Shown piece after piece: positions 15,534 to 15,562 of a stretch of DNA of 15,562 nt. Numbering within the stretch: position 1 is the stretch's first letter; every line of letters begins with the position of its first letter. The position numbers and the translations under genes were made by a program. Origin of the DNA: Bacteroidota bacterium (GTDB lineage Bacteria > Bacteroidota > Ignavibacteria > T3Sed10-11); NCBI GenBank assembly GCA_007128495.1, contig SKXH01000139.1:1-15562 (forward strand). Reading direction: 5' to 3'. The notes beneath the pieces were generated by a model that saw nothing but the letters and a program-made list of their open reading frames with translations, did no database searches and was not told the DNA's origin.

Positions 15534-15558
15534 GTGCGCCGTTGCGCCAGAGGCGCAC
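15534..15558. repeat. GC-rich inverted repeat at window edge
   Basis: GTGCGCC (15534-15540) and GGCGCAC (15552-15558) form a perfect 7-bp stem. A nested competing stem pairs TGCGCC (15543-15548) with GGCGCA (15552-15557) around AGA. The pattern looks like an interspersed or structured element continuing beyond the window, and its nature is unknown. Together with the dyad at 15474-15505 it occupies the gene-poor right end, where I see no tRNA and no confident gene. Confidence 0.5.
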
Positions 15559-15562
15559 AGGT

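Noticed and set aside
1..15562. tRNA, rRNA, CRISPR arrays, insertion sequences, phage genes, defence systems
   Set aside because: Reading through both strands showed no cloverleaf, no regularly spaced repeats, and no transposase, integrase, nuclease-effector or toxin-antitoxin pattern.

Overview
The window is a compact stretch of bacterial chromosome with moderate GC (estimated by eye at about 44-45 percent). It looks like a member of the Bacteroidota/Chlorobiota/Ignavibacteriota (FCB) assemblage. The pointers are a small outer-membrane beta-barrel protein of the type common there, a lipoprotein with a Gram-negative style lipobox, a YpdA-like flavoprotein, and several genes with weak or no Shine-Dalgarno sequence. 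This placement is inference. I see no rRNA, tRNA, CRISPR array, insertion sequence or phage gene.

Left and centre (about 118-9589, minus strand): ten genes run in the same direction with gaps of 38 bases or less, as in one long operon. In transcription order they encode a FemAB/GNAT-like acyltransferase, a GT-B glycosyltransferase, an EamA (DMT) transporter, a DUF47/PhoU-like Pit accessory protein, a PiT phosphate transporter, an acidic protein of unknown function (protein B), an outer-membrane beta-barrel protein, a second acidic protein of unknown function (protein A), aspartate ammonia-lyase, and a YpdA-family flavoprotein. A strong bidirectional terminator lies at 69-115. Left of it there may be the last codons of a plus-strand gene.

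Middle right (9775-14401, plus strand): a divergent three-gene unit encodes an MFS drug-efflux-type transporter, a small lipoprotein and a full-length DNA polymerase I that keeps its proofreading residues. It shares a 185-base promoter region with the minus-strand operon.

Right end (14402-15562): a minus-strand rhomboid protease converges on polA. Upstream of it is a gene-poor stretch with two overlapping small reading frames (one a possible 33-residue membrane peptide), a near-perfect Shine-Dalgarno site and inverted repeats that could form alternative hairpins.

The least explained part is the cassette B - beta-barrel - A downstream of the phosphate transporter. A and B look like divergent paralogues: their last 59 residues align without gaps, with 14 identities and the same W-A anchor. 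They flank an exported barrel protein. I recognise neither family. The two other most checkable oddities are the cysteine-free YpdA homologue and the small-ORF/hairpin region at 15324-15505.
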